Assembly: GCA_050996575.1 (NCBI GenBank) | Contig: JBPCRS010000107.1 | Location: forward strand, 1-5,995 | Direction of reading: 5' to 3' | Length of the DNA: 5,995 nt | Source: DASUSH01 sp050996575 | GTDB taxonomy: Bacteria > Actinomycetota > Thermoleophilia > Solirubrobacterales > 70-9 | In this document: in pieces, positions 4,081 to 5,995 of the stretch | How the letters are laid out: every line of letters starts with the position of its first letter | Numbering within the stretch: position 1 is the first letter of the stretch | Notes under the pieces: generated by a model | The model's database searches: none | Seen by the model: only the letters and a program-made list of their open reading frames with translations | Told to the model about the DNA's origin: nothing | Program-made: the position numbers and the translations under genes

Positions 4081-5601
4081 ATGAAACGAGGATATCTCGT
4101 CGCGGCTTTGGTCGCGGCGTTCGCGCTTCTCGCGTTCCCGGGCGTCGCGTCCGCGGACGTGACAGACCAGATCGCGAAACTCAAGGACGGGGTCGGACAG
4201 ACGGACATCGCCCTCAATACGACGTGGGTGATGATCGCCGCCGTGCTCGTGATCTTCATGCAGGCCGGTTTCCTGCTGCTCGAGGTGGGCTTCTCGAGGA
4301 TGAAGAACGCGGGGGCCGGGGTGGCGAAGATACTCGTCAACTTCTCGGTCGCGGCGCTCGCCTACTGGGCAGTGGGCTTCGCGCTCGCATGGGGCGGGGC
4401 AGCGGCGATCGCGGGAGACTCAGCGTTCTTCCTCGATATCGGCTCGACGCCTGAACTGGCGGCGACGCAGATTCCGTTCCTGGACGTCTACGCGATCTCG
4501 CCGGCAGTGTTCATGTTGTTCCAGTTCGCGTTCTGTGCCGTCTCGCTGGCAATCGTCTGGGGGACGACGCTCGAGCGGATCAAGTTCAGTGCCTACCTGA
4601 TCTACGCGGTGATCTTCGCCGCGGTGATCTACCCGGTGATCAGCCACTGGATCTTCGGTGGCGGCTGGCTCCAGGTCAATATCGGCATGCAGGACTTCGC
4701 CGGCTCGACCGTTGTCCACCTGATCGGTGCGACCGGTGCGCTGGCAGCTCTGCTGCTGCTCGGTCCGCGCCGGGGCAAGTATGACGCCGAGGGCAAGCCG
4801 CGAGCGATTCCAGGTCACTCGATGCCGCTCGTCGGCCTCGGCGTGATCATTCTCTGGATCGGCTGGTTCGGGTTCAACCCGGGCTCGACGCTCGGTGTGT
4901 TCGGTGACGCTGCTGCGGGCATCGGCAACCGGTTCGCCGACATCGCCCTGATCACCAACCTCGCCGCTGCGGCGGGAGTGCTCGCGGCGGTCTCGACGAT
5001 GTATCTGTTGAGGCGCACGATCGATATCGGCATGGCCGGCAACGGCGCGATCGCAGGACTGGTCGCGATCACGGCTCCGTCCGGCTACGTCGAGTTCTGG
5101 GCGGCGCCGATCATCGGCGCGGTTGGCGGCATCATCGTCGTCTTCGGCGTCCTGGCGATCGAGAAGGTGCTCGACGACCCGGTCGGCGCGCTTTCGGCGC
5201 ACGGCCTGGCCGGCATTTGGGGCACGCTCTCGTGCGGGTTGTTCACCGCACCGCGCTACGCCGAGTTCAATGCGGTCGGTGAGGCCGGCCTCTGGTACAA
5301 CGGCAGCTTCGAGCAGTTGGGGGCACAGGCCCTCGGCGTCGCTGTCGCGTTCGGTTGCGTGTTCATCGTCTCGATCGCGGTCTTCGGACTGCTAAAGGCG
5401 ACGATCGGAATACGCGTCTCAGACGACCAGGAAGAGGCCGGGCTCGACATCTCAGAGCACGGCATGTACGGCTACCCGGAGCAGTTCATCCCGCAGCCGG
5501 AGTACGGCTACGGGCAGGCGGCCACACCGGCCGCTACGCCGCGCGCAAGCCAGCAACCAGCTACCAGCCAGATGGCCGCTGAGCGGCCATCCGGCGCCTA
5601 A
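4081..5601 (+). CDS. amt: Ammonium channel Amt/AmtB
   Basis: A 506-residue ammonium transporter that conducts NH4+/NH3 across the cytoplasmic membrane as a trimer. Residues 1-25 are a signal peptide ending VASA before Asp26; eleven membrane helices follow. Key sites by comparison with E. coli AmtB: the Phe gate in FQFAF (147-151) and GFNPGS (Phe265, Ser269); the helix-5 Asp in DFAGSTVVH (Asp205); and the twin pore histidines His213 and His374 (AHGLAGIWG). The position of AmtB Trp148 is Phe192 (HWIFGGGWL). The C-terminal RVSDDQEEAGLDISEHG (445-461) is the conserved segment that contacts the PII protein. It is followed by a tail of about 40 residues rich in Pro, Ala, Gln and Tyr that E. coli AmtB lacks. 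ATG 4081 is preceded by GGAAGGG (4066-4072). glnK follows after 16 bases and is surely cotranscribed. Confidence 0.97.
   Translation: MKRGYLVAALVAAFALLAFPGVASADVTDQIAKLKDGVGQTDIALNTTWVMIAAVLVIFMQAGFLLLEVGFSRMKNAGAGVAKILVNFSVAALAYWAVGFALAWGGAAAIAGDSAFFLDIGSTPELAATQIPFLDVYAISPAVFMLFQFAFCAVSLAIVWGTTLERIKFSAYLIYAVIFAAVIYPVISHWIFGGGWLQVNIGMQDFAGSTVVHLIGATGALAALLLLGPRRGKYDAEGKPRAIPGHSMPLVGLGVIILWIGWFGFNPGSTLGVFGDAAAGIGNRFADIALITNLAAAAGVLAAVSTMYLLRRTIDIGMAGNGAIAGLVAITAPSGYVEFWAAPIIGAVGGIIVVFGVLAIEKVLDDPVGALSAHGLAGIWGTLSCGLFTAPRYAEFNAVGEAGLWYNGSFEQLGAQALGVAVAFGCVFIVSIAVFGLLKATIGIRVSDDQEEAGLDISEHGMYGYPEQFIPQPEYGYGQAATPAATPRASQQPATSQMAAERPSGA
5571..5591 (+). promoter_or_regulatory. Perfect hairpin at the amt-glnK junction
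   Basis: GATGGCCGC (5571-5579) and GCGGCCATC (5583-5591) form nine base pairs over a TGA triloop, inside the last codons of amt and 14 bases before the glnK Shine-Dalgarno. It could slow ribosomes or nucleases and set the amt:glnK protein ratio; it is too weakly followed by T to be an intrinsic terminator. Confidence 0.45.
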
Positions 5602-5604
5602 GGG

Positions 5605-5613
5605 AGGAGGTGA
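5605..5613 (+). promoter_or_regulatory. Full-consensus Shine-Dalgarno of glnK
   Basis: AGGAGGTGA complements the 3' end of 16S rRNA over nine bases and has the GGAGG core seven bases before ATG 5618. It is much stronger than the site of amt, so GlnK is probably made in excess of Amt from the same mRNA. Confidence 0.85.
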
Positions 5614-5617
5614 CCGC

Positions 5618-5992
5618 ATGAAGAAAGTCGAAGCGTTCATCCGCCATGAGGCGTTCGAGCCGATTCGAACCGAGCTGCTCGAGAAGGGATTCCCATCCCT
5701 CTCGATCACCGAGGTCAAGGGCTCGGGCCGCCAGAAGGGCGTCGTCGAGCACTATCGAGGCTCGGCCCTGACCGTCAACGTACGACCGAAGTTGAAGATC
5801 GAGGTCGTCGTCGAGGACAAGGACAAGGGTCTCGTTGTCGAGACGATCCTCAAGCACGCGCGCACCGGAGAGGTCGGCGACGGGAAGATATTCATCTCCC
5901 CCGTCGAGGAGGCGATCCGGATCCGCACGGGCGAAGAGGGCGAGGAGGTCCTCCAGGCACATCCCGCCGCAGAGGCGGAGGTGGTGGCGTAG
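5618..5992 (+). CDS. glnK: PII nitrogen regulatory protein GlnK
   Basis: A 124-residue trimeric signal protein that senses ATP/ADP and 2-oxoglutarate and blocks the Amt pore by inserting its T-loops. It aligns without gaps to E. coli GlnB over about 110 residues. The TEVKGSGRQKG segment (31-41) has the ligand-binding Gln39, Lys58 lies in RPKLKIEVVV, and the second PII signature is TGEVGDGKIFISPV (83-96). Arg101 and Arg103 (IRIRTGE) bind phosphates. The T-loop reads VVEHYRGSALTV: Tyr46 is kept but residue 51, the Tyr uridylylated in enterobacteria and adenylylated in other actinobacteria, is Leu. Ser49, phosphorylated in cyanobacterial PII, is present. The last 12 or so residues (QAHPAAEAEVVA) are an extra acidic/alanine tail. 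It lies 16 bases after amt, in the standard order. TAG is at 5990-5992, three bases from the window end. Confidence 0.96.
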   Translation: MKKVEAFIRHEAFEPIRTELLEKGFPSLSITEVKGSGRQKGVVEHYRGSALTVNVRPKLKIEVVVEDKDKGLVVETILKHARTGEVGDGKIFISPVEEAIRIRTGEEGEEVLQAHPAAEAEVVA

Positions 5993-5995
5993 TGC

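Noticed and set aside
3899..4084. 61-codon plus-strand frame ending in ATGA overlap with amt (possible leader peptide)
   Set aside because: There is no Shine-Dalgarno at its ATG, the product is basic low-complexity sequence, and the frame is crossed by several inverted repeats. The ATGA overlap is suggestive but not enough.
4074..4087. GTAAC and GAAAC as a GlnR-type nitrogen box
   Set aside because: The two half sites are four rather than six bases apart and the second overlaps the amt start codon, which does not fit known GlnR operators.
4420..5202. 260-codon minus-strand frame inside amt
   Set aside because: It is very rich in Arg, Asp and Glu with no domain, and it lies opposite a well-conserved amt. 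It reflects third-position G/C bias only.

Overview
The window is very GC-rich chromosomal DNA with bacterial gene density and strong G/C bias at third codon positions. The gene content (a calcium-binding glycine/aspartate repeat protein, universal stress protein, RsbW-type anti-sigma kinase, SHOCT-domain protein, amt-glnK pair), the use of GTG starts and a possible SigB/SigF-type promoter suggest an actinobacterium. The Thermoleophilia/Solirubrobacterales side of that phylum is plausible, but this is inferred from style and not from a marker gene. No transposase, integrase, phage gene or CRISPR array is visible; this looks like ordinary core/housekeeping sequence.

Left part (1-1809): the 3' end of a secreted-type repeat protein (+) converges on a metallo-beta-lactamase-fold hydrolase (-), with a nested hairpin between them. 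The hydrolase is divergent, only 15 bp start to start, from an unrecognised six-helix membrane protein (+). Right behind that lies a 30-codon ORF for a one-helix peptide.

Middle part (1846-3842): a universal stress protein with a consensus Shine-Dalgarno and a tRNA adenosine deaminase (TadA) that starts at or inside the end of the stress protein gene. Next comes an orphan RsbW-like anti-sigma kinase preceded by a match to a SigB/SigF-type promoter. Its stop codon overlaps the stop of a convergent SHOCT-domain gene. That gene has a sigma70-like promoter placed so that its mRNA would be leaderless or almost so. Upstream of it on the same strand is tRNA-Ser(GGA).

Right part (3843-5995): a 238-bp gap with several perfect inverted repeats leads into amt (ammonium channel with signal peptide). 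Then, after a perfect hairpin at the gene junction and a full-consensus Shine-Dalgarno, comes glnK (PII signal protein). Amt and GlnK form the classical ammonium uptake and gating module: GlnK reads ATP/ADP and 2-oxoglutarate and plugs the channel when nitrogen is plentiful. Two deviations stand out. The PII T-loop has Leu at position 51, where Tyr is uridylylated or adenylylated in other bacteria. The Amt has Phe where E. coli AmtB has the recruitment-site Trp148.

No clear undescribed multi-gene system is present. The best leads are the structured amt leader, the unmodifiable-looking PII and the orphan stress anti-sigma factor with its possible self-matching promoter.
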